From NCBI GenBank assembly GCA_902826155.1, contig CADEDU010000030.1, positions 3,995-35,372 of the forward strand: a DNA stretch of 31,378 bases, given 5' to 3'. The notes under the pieces are model-generated. The model saw only the letters and a program-made list of their open reading frames with translations. It was not told the DNA's origin and did not search any database. Within the stretch, counting starts at the first letter, position 1, and each line of letters begins with the position of its first letter. The translations under genes were made by a program, and so were the position numbers. Shown in pieces: positions 1 to 8,248 of the stretch. This DNA is from an uncultured beta proteobacterium. GTDB lineage: Bacteria; Pseudomonadota; Gammaproteobacteria; Burkholderiales; SG8-39.

Positions 1-828
1 AAGCTGGTGCAGGCGCTGCAGGCCGGCTCGATCGGCATGCTCAACGTCGGCGCCACCTGCGCGGCGGCCGGCATCATCGTCGGCGTGGTCACGCTCACCG
101 GACTGGGGTTGAAGTTCAGCGCGATCGTGCTCGAGTACGCCGACTCGGGCAGCCGTGCACTCACCGCTTTCGCAACGCTGCTCGGCTTCACCGCCACGCC
201 CGAATTGGTGGGCGAGTTCAAGCTGCTGCTGACGGCGATCTTCACGTCGCTGATCGTATGGATCGTCGGCCTGGCGGTGCCGGTGACCGCCTCGTACATC
301 ATCTGCGCCGTTATCGCCGCGCCGGCGCTGATCAAGCTCGGCGTGCCCGAGTTCGCCGCGCACATGTTCATCTTCTATTACGCCGTGCTGTCGGAGGTGT
401 CGCCGCCCACCGCGTTGTCGCCGTTCGCCGCCGCGGCAATCACCGGCGGTGACCCGTACAAGACGACGTTGCAGTCGTGGAAGTACACGATGCCCGCGTT
501 CCTGGTGCCGTTCATGTTCGTGCTCGATCCGGCGGGCGTGGGGCTGCTGCTCAACGGCTCGATGAAGGCGCTAGCCGCGGCGAACTGGGGCTCGATCGCA
601 CTGGTGGCGATGACTGCCGCGATCGGCATCGCCGCGCTGGCGGGCGGCATGCAGAACTGGCTGCTGCGCGAGTGCCGGCGCTGGGAGCGCTGGATGCTGA
701 TCATCGCCGGCCTGCTGCTGGTGTATCCGAAGCCGGCATTCGACATTTCCGGCGTGGTGCTGATTGTCATCGTCGTGGCGGCACAATGGCTGCGTCCACG
801 CACTGAGGCGCCACGCGCGACACGATGA
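1..828 (+). CDS. Fused TRAP transporter permease (4TM/12TM type), C-terminal part
   Basis: The reading frame is open from the first base, so the 5' end lies outside the window; about 275 residues are visible. The protein is strongly hydrophobic, with about seven membrane segments. It carries the stretch SEVSPPTALSPFAAAAITGG, typical of the large-subunit half of fused TRAP permeases (DctQ and DctM in one chain). Such proteins work with a periplasmic receptor to drive Na+- or H+-coupled uptake of carboxylates or related solutes across the inner membrane. The receptor gene would be expected upstream, outside the window. The stop overlaps the next start (ATGA), so the kinase is probably translationally coupled. 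Family assignment is firm; the substrate is unknown. Confidence 0.88.
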   Translation, partial: KLVQALQAGSIGMLNVGATCAAAGIIVGVVTLTGLGLKFSAIVLEYADSGSRALTAFATLLGFTATPELVGEFKLLLTAIFTSLIVWIVGLAVPVTASYIICAVIAAPALIKLGVPEFAAHMFIFYYAVLSEVSPPTALSPFAAAAITGGDPYKTTLQSWKYTMPAFLVPFMFVLDPAGVGLLLNGSMKALAAANWGSIALVAMTAAIGIAALAGGMQNWLLRECRRWERWMLIIAGLLLVYPKPAFDISGVVLIVIVVAAQWLRPRTEAPRATR

Positions 829-1793
829 GCGACACCATACCGAGCGAGACCCTGCCGCGCTTCGATGTGATCTGCTGCGGCAACGCGGCGTACGACCACA
901 TCTGGCACGTCGATGCACTGCCTGCGGGCGACGGCAAGTCGCGCGCCACCGACTATGTCGAGCGGATCGGCGGGCTCGCAGCCAATGCGGCGATCGCGGT
1001 TGCGCGGCTGGGGGCGAAGGCGGCGCTGTGGTCGCGCGCGGGCGAGGACGAAACCGGCCGCAAGATGGTGAGCCAGGTGGCCGCGCGCGGGGTCGACGTG
1101 CAGTACTTCCGGCTGACCGAAGGCGCGCAGTCACCGCACGCGTCGGTGATCGTCGAGAAATCCGGTGCGCGTTCGATCGTGGCGTATCGGGGCGGCGGCT
1201 GGGCCGACACCGCCAACTGGCTGCCGCTCGAGTGGGTGGCCGCGGCCAAAGCGGTGCACGCCGATACGCGCTGGCCGTTGGGTGCTGCCGCGATCTTTCA
1301 TGCCGCGCGGGCCGCACATATCCCTTCTGTCCTCGACGTCGAGATCACCGAGCGGCCGATCCTGGAGCGGGTGCTGCCGCTGACCGACTACGCCGTGTTC
1401 TCGCTGCCCGGATTCCGCGCGTTCACGCAGACCGACGATCTGCGCGCCGGCCTGGAGATCGTGCTCGCCCACGGCGCGCGCGTGCCGGTCGTGACGCTTG
1501 GTGCGGATGGGGTGGTGTGGCTGGAAGACAATGCCATGCACCGATTGCACGCGTTCCAGGTGCGCGCGGTCGATACCACCGGTGCCGGCGACGTGTTTCA
1601 TGGCGCGCTGGCGCTCGTGTTGGGAGAAGGGATGCCGAGTCGGCAGGCGCTGCGATTCGCATCGGCCACCGCTGCACTGAAGTGCACGCGTTTCGGCGGA
1701 GGAGCGGGCACACCGACCCGCGACGAGGTCGAGGCGTACCTGCGCGAGATTTCGCAGACTACGCAGTCTACGCAGACTACGAATTCAACTTGA
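825..1793 (+). CDS. PfkB/ribokinase-family carbohydrate kinase
   Basis: The protein has 322 residues, normal for the family. The N-terminal pattern GGLAANAAIAVARLG (residues 49-63) matches the first PfkB signature. DTTGAGDVFHGALA (250-263) is the second signature, with the anion hole and Asp256 as the likely catalytic base. Family members phosphorylate sugars, nucleosides or related alcohols with ATP in the cytoplasm. The ATG overlaps the TRAP permease stop by 4 bp, so the two are probably one transcription unit and the kinase may act on the imported solute; that link is inference. The last 16 residues are a low-complexity Gln/Thr/Ser tail encoded by three 9-bp repeats, and the 3' end overlaps a gene on the opposite strand by 17 bp. 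The true substrate cannot be deduced. Confidence 0.92.
   Translation: MSDTIPSETLPRFDVICCGNAAYDHIWHVDALPAGDGKSRATDYVERIGGLAANAAIAVARLGAKAALWSRAGEDETGRKMVSQVAARGVDVQYFRLTEGAQSPHASVIVEKSGARSIVAYRGGGWADTANWLPLEWVAAAKAVHADTRWPLGAAAIFHAARAAHIPSVLDVEITERPILERVLPLTDYAVFSLPGFRAFTQTDDLRAGLEIVLAHGARVPVVTLGADGVVWLEDNAMHRLHAFQVRAVDTTGAGDVFHGALALVLGEGMPSRQALRFASATAALKCTRFGGGAGTPTRDEVEAYLREISQTTQSTQTTNST
1755..1781. repeat. Three tandem 9-bp units in convergent 3' ends
   Basis: The sequence is cagactacg, cagtctacg, cagactacg. The middle copy differs at two bases that turn AGACT into its reverse complement AGTCT. The array can therefore also fold as a hairpin, AGACT-ACGC-AGTCT. It encodes the QTTQSTQTT tail of the kinase and reaches the last codons of the gene on the minus strand. 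It could act as a weak bidirectional terminator or simply be slippage-generated low complexity. Confidence 0.7.
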
Positions 1794-2061
1794 ATCCGCT
1801 CACGCCAGAGACCGGCGCATCGCACGCACAGGGTTCGGCCTGACGCCGCGCGTGAGTGAAGGCGGCGAGATCCCAGCGGTCGTCGTCGCGGTCGTAGCGC
1901 AGGATGTAGAGGTTGCCGTCGTCGGTGGCGCACTTGAAGTAGCGCCGTTCCACCGAGAGCCAGCGGTCGACGATCTCGTTGACCTTGAGGCAGCGGCTGC
2001 CGAACCAGATCACGCGAGGCTCTTGGGCGCCGCGAAACCCTGCGTTGCACTCGACTCGCAT
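1777..2061 (-). CDS. Conserved hypothetical protein, DUF6504-like
   Basis: This small protein has 94 residues from the ATG at 2061; in-frame alternatives are ATG 2067 and TTG 2073. It contains the pattern RVIWFGSRCLKVNEIVDRW, then YFKCATDDGNLYILRYDRDDDRW. That matches the short 'WxGRxYxVxEVLDRW ... YFKVxTDDGxLYxLxYDxxxDxW' proteins I associate with DUF6504. These are soluble beta-rich proteins of unknown role. No signal peptide or membrane segment is visible. The gene converges with the kinase gene and overlaps it by 17 bp, so its C-terminal tail beyond the conserved part is encoded opposite the kinase tail. A TATGAT hexamer sits at 2077-2082, close upstream. That this is a real gene is likely from the conserved pattern; the function is unknown. 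Confidence 0.68.
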   Translation of the reverse strand: MRVECNAGFRGAQEPRVIWFGSRCLKVNEIVDRWLSVERRYFKCATDDGNLYILRYDRDDDRWDLAAFTHARRQAEPCACDAPVSGVSGFKLNS

Positions 2062-2250
2062 GTCCATGATCAATACATCATAACGCTTCCGCGTGACCCC
2101 TTGCCACTTGGTCGTTGTGCTTTCGCGCGCCGGGTCGACTCGCTACGATTGCACCACCCGCAGAGGTCAACATGCTGCCGATGCGCGTAAGCCTCTCGCC
2201 AGATGCGGCGCAACGACCGTTTTCTCGGAACGGCTACAAAGGAACCCCAC

Positions 2251-3141
2251 ATGTCGTCGATCGCCAACTTCAAGCTCAAGCCGGCTGATTTCAAGTTCTT
2301 GGGAAGCGGCCTGAGTCGGCCCGAATGCATCCTGGCCGAGCGCGACGGCACGCTATGGGTGGCCGACGACAAATCGGCCGTGGTGAGGTTCGATCGTGAC
2401 GGCAAGCAATCGCGCATCGGCAAGATCGGCGGCATGCCCAACGGCCTGGCCATCGACAAGAGCGGCGCGATCCTCATCGCCAACATCGGCGACGGCAAGC
2501 TCTACCGGCTCAGCCGCGACGGCAAGCACGAAGTGCTGCTCGATCAGTTCGAGGGCAAGCCGCTCGGCGCGCTCAACTTCGTGTATGTCGACGCGCGCGA
2601 TCGCATCTGGCTGACCGTGTCCACGCTCACCGTGCCGCGCATCCAGGCGGTGCAGACGCCGATCCCCGACGGCTTCATCCTGATGCACGACGGCAAGCGC
2701 TGGCGCCGGATGGGCTCGGGCTACAGCTTCACCAACGAAGTGCGTTTCGATCCGCAAGGCAAGCACATCTACATCGCCGAAACTGCGCTCGGGCGCGTGT
2801 CGCGACATGCGCTGGCGGCCGACGGATCGTTCGGCCCGCGCGAAACCTATGGTCCGGAGACGCTATTCCCCGGCGCGCGCATCGACGGCATCACCTTCGA
2901 CGCCGATGGCAATCTGTGGGTGACCGAGGTGGCGCGCAACTCGATCATCGTCATCACGCCGGAGCAGAATTCCTATCTGGTGTTCTGCGATCCGTCGGGG
3001 CAGACCTTGAAGCGCCCGGCCAGTCTCACTTTCGCAGGGCCCGACATGCGCACCGCCTACATCGGTTCGCTCGACATGGACGTCATCCCGTATTTCCGCG
3101 CCCCGGTTGCGGGTCGGCCGCTGGAGCATTGGGACCGGTAG
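2251..3141 (+). CDS. SMP-30/gluconolactonase/LRE-like hydrolase
   Basis: The protein has 296 residues. The start is set by the AAAGGA ribosome site at 2238-2243, seven bases before the ATG; an in-frame ATG at 2203 has no such site. The repeats have the six-bladed beta-propeller rhythm (DGTLWVADD, DGKLYRLSRDGK, DADGNLWVTEV). The expected divalent-metal ligands are visible as Glu25 (RPECIL), Asn162 (FTNEVRF) and Asp212 (RIDGITF). Asn109 (GALNFVYVD) is the usual substrate-side residue. Family members hydrolyse sugar lactones or related esters. No signal peptide is seen, so it is probably cytoplasmic. It stands alone on the plus strand and converges with the ABC ATPase gene with only 3 bp between the stops. 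A sugar-acid role alongside the upstream kinase is possible but unproven. Confidence 0.88.
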   Translation: MSSIANFKLKPADFKFLGSGLSRPECILAERDGTLWVADDKSAVVRFDRDGKQSRIGKIGGMPNGLAIDKSGAILIANIGDGKLYRLSRDGKHEVLLDQFEGKPLGALNFVYVDARDRIWLTVSTLTVPRIQAVQTPIPDGFILMHDGKRWRRMGSGYSFTNEVRFDPQGKHIYIAETALGRVSRHALAADGSFGPRETYGPETLFPGARIDGITFDADGNLWVTEVARNSIIVITPEQNSYLVFCDPSGQTLKRPASLTFAGPDMRTAYIGSLDMDVIPYFRAPVAGRPLEHWDR

Positions 3142-3144
3142 GGT

Positions 3145-4197
3145 TCAGATCACCCGCGCATCGCGCCGTCGCCAGGCGACGTGCGTGGCGCGTCGTGTTA
3201 CCTCAAACGCCGCCTTGGGCACATCGACAGTAAGCTCGATCGCGCCGTGACGCACCCGTTGCCGGACGTGCGAGCCGCGGTAGACCGTCGCGCCGAGCGT
3301 GATCGGCAGCGCCGCCTCCCACTGCTCCGGTTCGCTGGTGAGCGCGAGATCTTCCATGCGCAACATGAGCTGTCGCGCACCCCCGCGTCGATCGGCGGGC
3401 GCGTCGATCGTGATCGTCGAGCCGTCATCCAGCCGTGCCTGCCAGCGATCATCGCTCCCCGCGATCAATTCGATCGGGATTAGATTCGCCGCGCCGATGA
3501 AATCCGCCGCGAACGGCGTGGCAGGCGCTTCGTACAGCGCCTGCGGCGTGCCGAGCTGCTCGATGCGCCCCTCGTGCATCAACGCGATGCGGTCGGCGAG
3601 GCTCATCGCCTCGTGCTGATCGTGCGTGACGAGCACCGTGGTTAGCCGTACCTTGGCACGCAGCTCGATCAGCTCGACCTGCATCTGCTCGCGCAGCTTG
3701 GCATCGAGGTTCGACAGCGGCTCGTCGAGCAGCAGCACCTGCGGCGCGTCGATGAGCGCGCGCGCGAGCGCCACGCGCTGTTGCTGGCCGCCGGAGAGCT
3801 GATGCGGGTAGCGCGCGCCGAATCCTTCGAGTCGCACCAGCGCCAGGGCCTGCTCGACGCGCGCGTCGTGCGCCGATGCGCTCACGCGTCGCATGCGCAG
3901 CGGAAACGCCAGGTTCTGCGCCACGCTCATGTGCGGGAACAGCGCGTAGCTCTGGAACATCATGCCCACGCGCCGCAGCTCGGGCGCGACCTGCGTGACA
4001 TCGGCACCGCCGATCGCGATCGCGCCCGCGTCGGGCGATTCCAGCCCGGCCAGCACGCGCAGCAGCGTGGTCTTGCCGCAGCCGCTCGGACCGAGCAGCG
4101 CGACCAGCTCGCCATCGGCGATATCGAGCGATACGCCATCGAGCGCATGCACCGCGCCGAAGCGCTTGGCGATGTTCGTCAGCGACACGCTCGCCAT
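3145..4197 (-). CDS. ABC transporter ATPase, PotA/FbpC-like (spermidine/putrescine/iron family)
   Basis: The protein has 350 residues, the usual length for PotA-type subunits. Visible motifs are Walker A GPSGCGKT (36-43), signature LSGGQQQ (134-140), Walker B VLLLDEP (154-160), D-loop SNLD and the H-loop His192 (LVTHDQ). The C-terminal 80 or so residues form a TOBE-like regulatory domain (LRMEDLAL, YRGSHVRQRVR). It energises import through the two permeases encoded just upstream. The start lies 2 bp after the permease stop, so it is the last gene of the operon. The genes of the SBP, two permeases and ATPase all sit together, so the transporter is complete. The substrate may be a polyamine, iron complex, phosphonate or an organic compound related to the dioxygenase genes; sequence alone does not decide. 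Confidence 0.95.
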   Translation of the reverse strand: MASVSLTNIAKRFGAVHALDGVSLDIADGELVALLGPSGCGKTTLLRVLAGLESPDAGAIAIGGADVTQVAPELRRVGMMFQSYALFPHMSVAQNLAFPLRMRRVSASAHDARVEQALALVRLEGFGARYPHQLSGGQQQRVALARALIDAPQVLLLDEPLSNLDAKLREQMQVELIELRAKVRLTTVLVTHDQHEAMSLADRIALMHEGRIEQLGTPQALYEAPATPFAADFIGAANLIPIELIAGSDDRWQARLDDGSTITIDAPADRRGGARQLMLRMEDLALTSEPEQWEAALPITLGATVYRGSHVRQRVRHGAIELTVDVPKAAFEVTRRATHVAWRRRDARVI

Positions 4198-4199
4198 GA

Positions 4200-5000
4200 T
4201 CAGTGCGCCAGCTTGCCCAGCCCGAACCAGCGTTCGAGCGCCACTACAAAAAGAATCGTCAGCCCCACGAGCAGCGCCGACACCGCCGCCACCGATGGAT
4301 CAGGGCTGAACTCGAGCCGGCCGTAGATCAACAGCGGCAGGGTCTCGATGCCCGGGGCACGCAGAAACAGCGCCACCACCGCATCGTCGAACGAGATGTT
4401 GAACGCGAGGAACGCGCCGGCGAGGATGCCGGTGCGACACTGCGGCAGCACGACGTACAGGTAGCGCTCCCACCAGCGTGCGCCCATCAAGCGCGCTGCC
4501 TCTTCGGCGTAGCGATCGATGCCGACCGCAACCGCGCCGACGGTTCGGATCACGTACGGCAGGCAGATCACCCAATGGCCGATGACGATGGCGAAGTAGG
4601 AGGGCCCGCCGAGGAATTTCGAGAACACCGCGAGCAGGCCGATGCCCAGCACCACCACGGGTAGGACCAGCGGCGAGAGGAACAACGCCGACCACCACGT
4701 TGCCCCGCGCAGGTGGTGACGCGCGAGCGCGATGCCCGCCGGCGTGCCGACGAGCACCGCCAGCGCGGTAACGATTACGGCGATCCACGCGCTGGTCCAG
4801 GCCGCCTGCAGGTAGGCCGGCGAGCTCAGCACCTCGGCGTACCAGCGCAGACTCAGGCCACGCGGTGGAAACACCAGGAACTGGCTGGCTGAGAACGAAG
4901 TGGCGATCACCACCGCCAGCGGCGCGAGCATGTAGACGACCACCAGACTCACCACCGCAATCGCAGCGATGCGCCAGGCGCGCGGCGTGGCGCTAACCAT
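4200..5000 (-). CDS. ABC transporter permease, PotC-like
   Basis: The protein has 266 residues from the ATG at 5000; an in-frame GTG at 5012 is the alternative. It has six predicted membrane segments and the EAA loop EEAARLMGARWWERYLYVVL, which contacts the ATPase. The 5' end overlaps the preceding permease gene by 8 bp, so translation is probably coupled. This is the second of two membrane subunits of a type I importer. No clear Shine-Dalgarno sequence precedes either start, which fits coupling. Family membership (MetI-like, PotC branch) is firm; the substrate is unknown. Confidence 0.92.
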   Translation of the reverse strand: MVSATPRAWRIAAIAVVSLVVVYMLAPLAVVIATSFSASQFLVFPPRGLSLRWYAEVLSSPAYLQAAWTSAWIAVIVTALAVLVGTPAGIALARHHLRGATWWSALFLSPLVLPVVVLGIGLLAVFSKFLGGPSYFAIVIGHWVICLPYVIRTVGAVAVGIDRYAEEAARLMGARWWERYLYVVLPQCRTGILAGAFLAFNISFDDAVVALFLRAPGIETLPLLIYGRLEFSPDPSVAAVSALLVGLTILFVVALERWFGLGKLAH

Positions 5001-5835
5001 GCGGCCGCCCACGCAACAGCGTCGCCGGAATGAACAGCAGCAGCACCGCCATCAGCAACAGTGCGGATTGCGCAGCGGCGAACGGCCAATCGAGCGTGGC
5101 GGTGGCCGATTCGAAAATGCTCCCGGCGAGGAACGGCAGGCGCGGCCCACCCACCAGCGCCGGAGTGATGAACGAGCTGATCGACAACGCGAACACCAGC
5201 AGCGATCCGCCGACGATGCCCGGCAGACTCATCGGAATCGTCACGCGTGCGAGCGTCATGCCGAAGCTCGCGCCCATGGTGCGTGCGGCCTCTTCCAGGC
5301 GCACGTCGACCGCGCGAATCGAGCCGATCAGCGTCAGCACCATGAACGGCAACAACACCTGCGCCAGCGCGATCACCACGCCGGTTTCGGTGCGCATCAG
5401 CGCGAATCCCGCATCAGCCACGCCGAGCGGCTGCAGGATCTGCGCGAGCAGGCCATTGCGTCCGAGCACCACCAGCCAGCCGAAGGTGCGGATCACCACG
5501 CTGGTGAGCAGTGGCGTGATCACCAGCACGCTGATCCACAACGCCAGACGCGGCGAACCGCGTGCCGCGATGTAGGCGAGCGGGTAGCCCAGGAGCAAGG
5601 TAATGAACGTGATCAGCGCCGCGACGCGCAACGTTCGTGCCGTGACGCCGAAATAGAACGCGTCGCTGATCAGCCGCGCGTAGGCATCGAGCGAGAAGCT
5701 GCCGTCGGCGCCGACAACACTCACCGACAGCAGTTGCAGCACCGGCAGCACGAACGCCACGAGCAGCAGCGCCACGCCCGGGGCGATCAGCGCGGCAGCT
5801 TCGATGCGCGAGGCGCTGGACGCTGCGGCAGGCAC
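4993..5835 (-). CDS. ABC transporter permease, PotB-like
   Basis: The protein has 280 residues and starts with GTG, 7 bp after the stop of the solute-binding protein gene. It shows about six membrane segments. The EAA loop LEEAARTMGASFGMTLARV lies in the second half, as in PotB/FbpB permeases. It pairs with the downstream PotC-like permease to form the channel. The spacing and orientation put it in one operon with the binding protein, second permease and ATPase. No good ribosome site precedes the GTG, so translation may depend on coupling from the upstream gene, or the true start may be slightly further in. Confidence 0.92.
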   Translation of the reverse strand: MPAAASSASRIEAAALIAPGVALLLVAFVLPVLQLLSVSVVGADGSFSLDAYARLISDAFYFGVTARTLRVAALITFITLLLGYPLAYIAARGSPRLALWISVLVITPLLTSVVIRTFGWLVVLGRNGLLAQILQPLGVADAGFALMRTETGVVIALAQVLLPFMVLTLIGSIRAVDVRLEEAARTMGASFGMTLARVTIPMSLPGIVGGSLLVFALSISSFITPALVGGPRLPFLAGSIFESATATLDWPFAAAQSALLLMAVLLLFIPATLLRGRPHG

Positions 5836-5842
5836 CCGGGCG

Positions 5843-6871
5843 CTATTTCGCGATCGCGCGCTTCCACGCCTCGGTGATCGCCGCGCGCTTGGCGCCCAGC
5901 TGCGTCGCGTCGATCTCCACCAGCTTGCTCATCGCGGCTTCACCGACCGTCACTTCGGCCGCAACCTCGGGCGCGAGCTTGGTCTGCTTGTTGACCGGCG
6001 AATAGCGCAGCGCGTTGGCCCAGCCCGCTTGCACCTCCGGGCGCAGTGTGTAGTCGATGAACTTGAGTGCCAGCTCGGCGTTCGGACGGCCCTTGACCAG
6101 ATTGATCGTGACCGGCGCGATCGGCGCGCCCTCGGTCGGCTGGACGAACTGCACCGGCAAGCCGGCCTTGCGCAGCGTGAACGCATAGTCCTGGGCGTAC
6201 GGCGCGATCCAGGCGTCGGACTGAGCGAATGCCTGCTGGATCTCCGGCGACTTCGAGACGATGGTCGCACCCGAGAGCGTCTTCTTCACTGCATCGAGCG
6301 CCGGATTGACATTGTCGATCGTGCCGCCCAACACCTGGTTGACCATCAGCACCCCGAGCATGCCCCATTGGTTCGACACGTCGGTCCACACCAGATGCTT
6401 GGCGAGCTTCGGCTCGAACAGGTCTTTCCAGCTCGCCGGTGCCGGTTTCATCTTCTGCGTGTTGTAGAGCAGCCCGATCACCGCGATGTGATACATCGGG
6501 CCGCGGCCAGTCGCGAGGTTCTTGACCGCGATCGGGTAGAGATCGTTGTAGTTGCTCAGCTGTCCGGGCTGGATCGGCTGCAGCAGACCTTCGCCCGCGG
6601 CGGTGGCGTCGAGCCCGCCTGAAAGATGCACGACGTCGAACTGCGGACGCTCCTTCTGCGCGCGCAACTGCGCCACCGTGTCGGCCGAGTAGACCGTGGT
6701 CACCTGCACCTTGACGTTGTGCTGCTTCTCGAACGGCGTGATCACCAGCTCGCGGTGGGTCTTCTCGTAGTCGCCGCCGAACGAGTTGATCACCAGCGTC
6801 TGTTGTGCCGATGCGGTGCCCGCCACGGCGAGCCAGACCAGTGCGCCACACAGGGTGCGAACCAGAGTCAT
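5843..6871 (-). CDS. ABC transporter periplasmic solute-binding protein, PotD/SBP family
   Basis: The protein has 342 residues with a Sec signal peptide (hydrophobic core LCGALVWLAVAG, likely cleavage after TASA). The mature start, TLVINSFGGDYEKTHRELV, is typical of PotD-like receptors. A strong Shine-Dalgarno sequence, AAGGAGGA, lies at 6879-6886, ideally spaced from the ATG. This is the best ribosome site in the operon and would give the receptor the highest yield, as is common for importers. It is followed by both permeases and the ATPase. The ligand is not predictable. The location downstream of dioxygenase and gamma-glutamyl hydrolase genes suggests an aromatic, amine or amide compound, but this is inference. 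Confidence 0.93.
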   Translation of the reverse strand: MTLVRTLCGALVWLAVAGTASAQQTLVINSFGGDYEKTHRELVITPFEKQHNVKVQVTTVYSADTVAQLRAQKERPQFDVVHLSGGLDATAAGEGLLQPIQPGQLSNYNDLYPIAVKNLATGRGPMYHIAVIGLLYNTQKMKPAPASWKDLFEPKLAKHLVWTDVSNQWGMLGVLMVNQVLGGTIDNVNPALDAVKKTLSGATIVSKSPEIQQAFAQSDAWIAPYAQDYAFTLRKAGLPVQFVQPTEGAPIAPVTINLVKGRPNAELALKFIDYTLRPEVQAGWANALRYSPVNKQTKLAPEVAAEVTVGEAAMSKLVEIDATQLGAKRAAITEAWKRAIAK

Positions 6872-6917
6872 GGGGCAATCCTCCTTGTCAGTGTCGATCG
6901 TCGAGAAAACGCGCGCG

Positions 6918-7400
6918 TCAGTCGTTGCGCCCGATCTCGAGCAGCTTGGCGCCGCTCATGCGGATGTCGCGGCACTCGCGCGCGAAGGCGTCCAGATTGT
7001 CGGTCATGCGGGCGAAGATATTCACCGGCGTCCAGCCGAGTGGCCCGAAGGTACGACCGCCATGGTCGTAGAACATGCCGATCTCCCACAGCTCGTCGGT
7101 GAGCCCTTTCATCACGTTCTTGCCCTGGTAGTACCACAGACATTCGCCGATGCCGGGGCACACGGTCTGGTTCTCGATCGGGATCTTGCGCGGATCGAAC
7201 GTCTGCGCCGCCTTCGGCAGCCCGACCATCACTTCGGGCCCGGCGAACATCGCGTGAAAGCTCATGATGCGGATCGGCTTCTTGAGCGCCTTCCACAGCG
7301 TCTCGCAGGTTTTCGGCGCGTTGTCCTCGTACAGCATGACGGTGCCGCGCACCTTGGCTTTGACGAATTCGAAGTAGAGCGAGCGTGCCTTCTTCGCCAT
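6918..7400 (-). CDS. DUF3830 family protein
   Basis: The protein has 160 residues. The ATG at 7400 (MAKKARSLYFEF) is chosen because it begins the conserved part and has GAAAGG at 7411-7416 upstream; the frame continues further upstream but with non-conserved sequence. Recognisable stretches are NAPKTCETLWKAL, SFHAMFAGPEVMV and ECLWYYQGKN, matching my recollection of DUF3830, a family with a cyclophilin-like fold and no established reaction. No signal peptide or membrane segment is present, so it is likely cytoplasmic. It lies 46 bp upstream of the binding-protein gene and 86 bp downstream of the gamma-glutamyl hydrolase, all in the same direction. A role in processing or binding the transported substrate is plausible but unproven. 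Confidence 0.82.
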   Translation of the reverse strand: MAKKARSLYFEFVKAKVRGTVMLYEDNAPKTCETLWKALKKPIRIMSFHAMFAGPEVMVGLPKAAQTFDPRKIPIENQTVCPGIGECLWYYQGKNVMKGLTDELWEIGMFYDHGGRTFGPLGWTPVNIFARMTDNLDAFARECRDIRMSGAKLLEIGRND

Positions 7401-7486
7401 GTTGTTCCCGCCTTTCTTTGCGTGTTTGCTCGTGGATACTCGATTAGTGCTGCGTGGAGATTGCGGGGGCGTTGCGCCTGGCCCCA

Positions 7487-8230
7487 TCAGCCGTGCCGCA
7501 GCTGTCGGCCGAACTCGTTGAAGATCGCGCGCGAGAACGCGTCGGCTTCGACGCACGCTTCCGGATGCCATTGCACGCCGAGCACGAAGCGCCTGCCCGC
7601 GAATCGCACGGCTTCGATCAGTCCGTCGGGGGCCGTCGCCTCAACCTCGAGGCCCGGCCCGAGCCGGTCGATCGCCTGCTCGTGCAGCGAATTGACCATG
7701 ACCTCCTCGGTGCCTGCAAGCCGCGCGAGCAAGCCGCCTGGCTGCAAACGAACGCGATGGTGTTCCGGCGCGTAGCGGACGGCTCGCGGCAGCGATGCCG
7801 GTGGCGCGCGATGGTCGAGCTTGCTCGGCAACTCGTGCACGTGTTGATGCAGCGTGCCGCCGCAGGCGACGTTCAGCTCCTGCATGCCGCGGCATAGCGC
7901 CAGCACCGGTGCGTCGGCCTCGATCAGCCGGCGCAGCAACGGCAGTGTGGTGGCATCGCGTTGCGGATCGTGCGCCGTGCCTTCGCGACTGGGCGTGCCA
8001 GCGTAGTGCGCCGGTTCGACGTTCGACAAACTGCCGGTGAACACGAAGCCGTCGAAGCGTTCAAGCAGTTCGCCCGGATCGATCGCCTCGCCAAGTGCCG
8101 GCAGCACGATCGGCGTTGCATCCGCGCCGAGCGCAACGGCGTGCAGATACTTGTCTTCCACGCTGTGAAACGGCGCGTTGTTGATCGACTTCACGCACGC
8201 GGTGACGGCGACGAGTGGACGGCGGGTCAT
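7487..8230 (-). CDS. Class I glutamine amidotransferase-like gamma-glutamyl hydrolase (peptidase C26, PuuD-like)
   Basis: The protein has 247 residues, close to PuuD. The catalytic triad is visible: nucleophile Cys113 in LALCRGMQELN, and His222 and Glu224 in GVQWHPEA. The segment VMVNSLHEQAID (about 177-188) is also typical of the PuuD group. These enzymes hydrolyse gamma-glutamyl amides such as gamma-glutamyl-GABA; relatives in aniline pathways (TdnT/AtdA2) hydrolyse gamma-glutamyl-anilide. The stop of the dioxygenase beta gene lies 18 bp upstream, so the genes are almost certainly co-transcribed. The partner gamma-glutamyl ligase (PuuA/GS-like) is not in the window. Substrate assignment to a polyamine or an aromatic amine is inference. 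Confidence 0.9.
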   Translation of the reverse strand: MTRRPLVAVTACVKSINNAPFHSVEDKYLHAVALGADATPIVLPALGEAIDPGELLERFDGFVFTGSLSNVEPAHYAGTPSREGTAHDPQRDATTLPLLRRLIEADAPVLALCRGMQELNVACGGTLHQHVHELPSKLDHRAPPASLPRAVRYAPEHHRVRLQPGGLLARLAGTEEVMVNSLHEQAIDRLGPGLEVEATAPDGLIEAVRFAGRRFVLGVQWHPEACVEADAFSRAIFNEFGRQLRHG

Positions 8231-8248
8231 GGGCGCGATGATCGTTGC

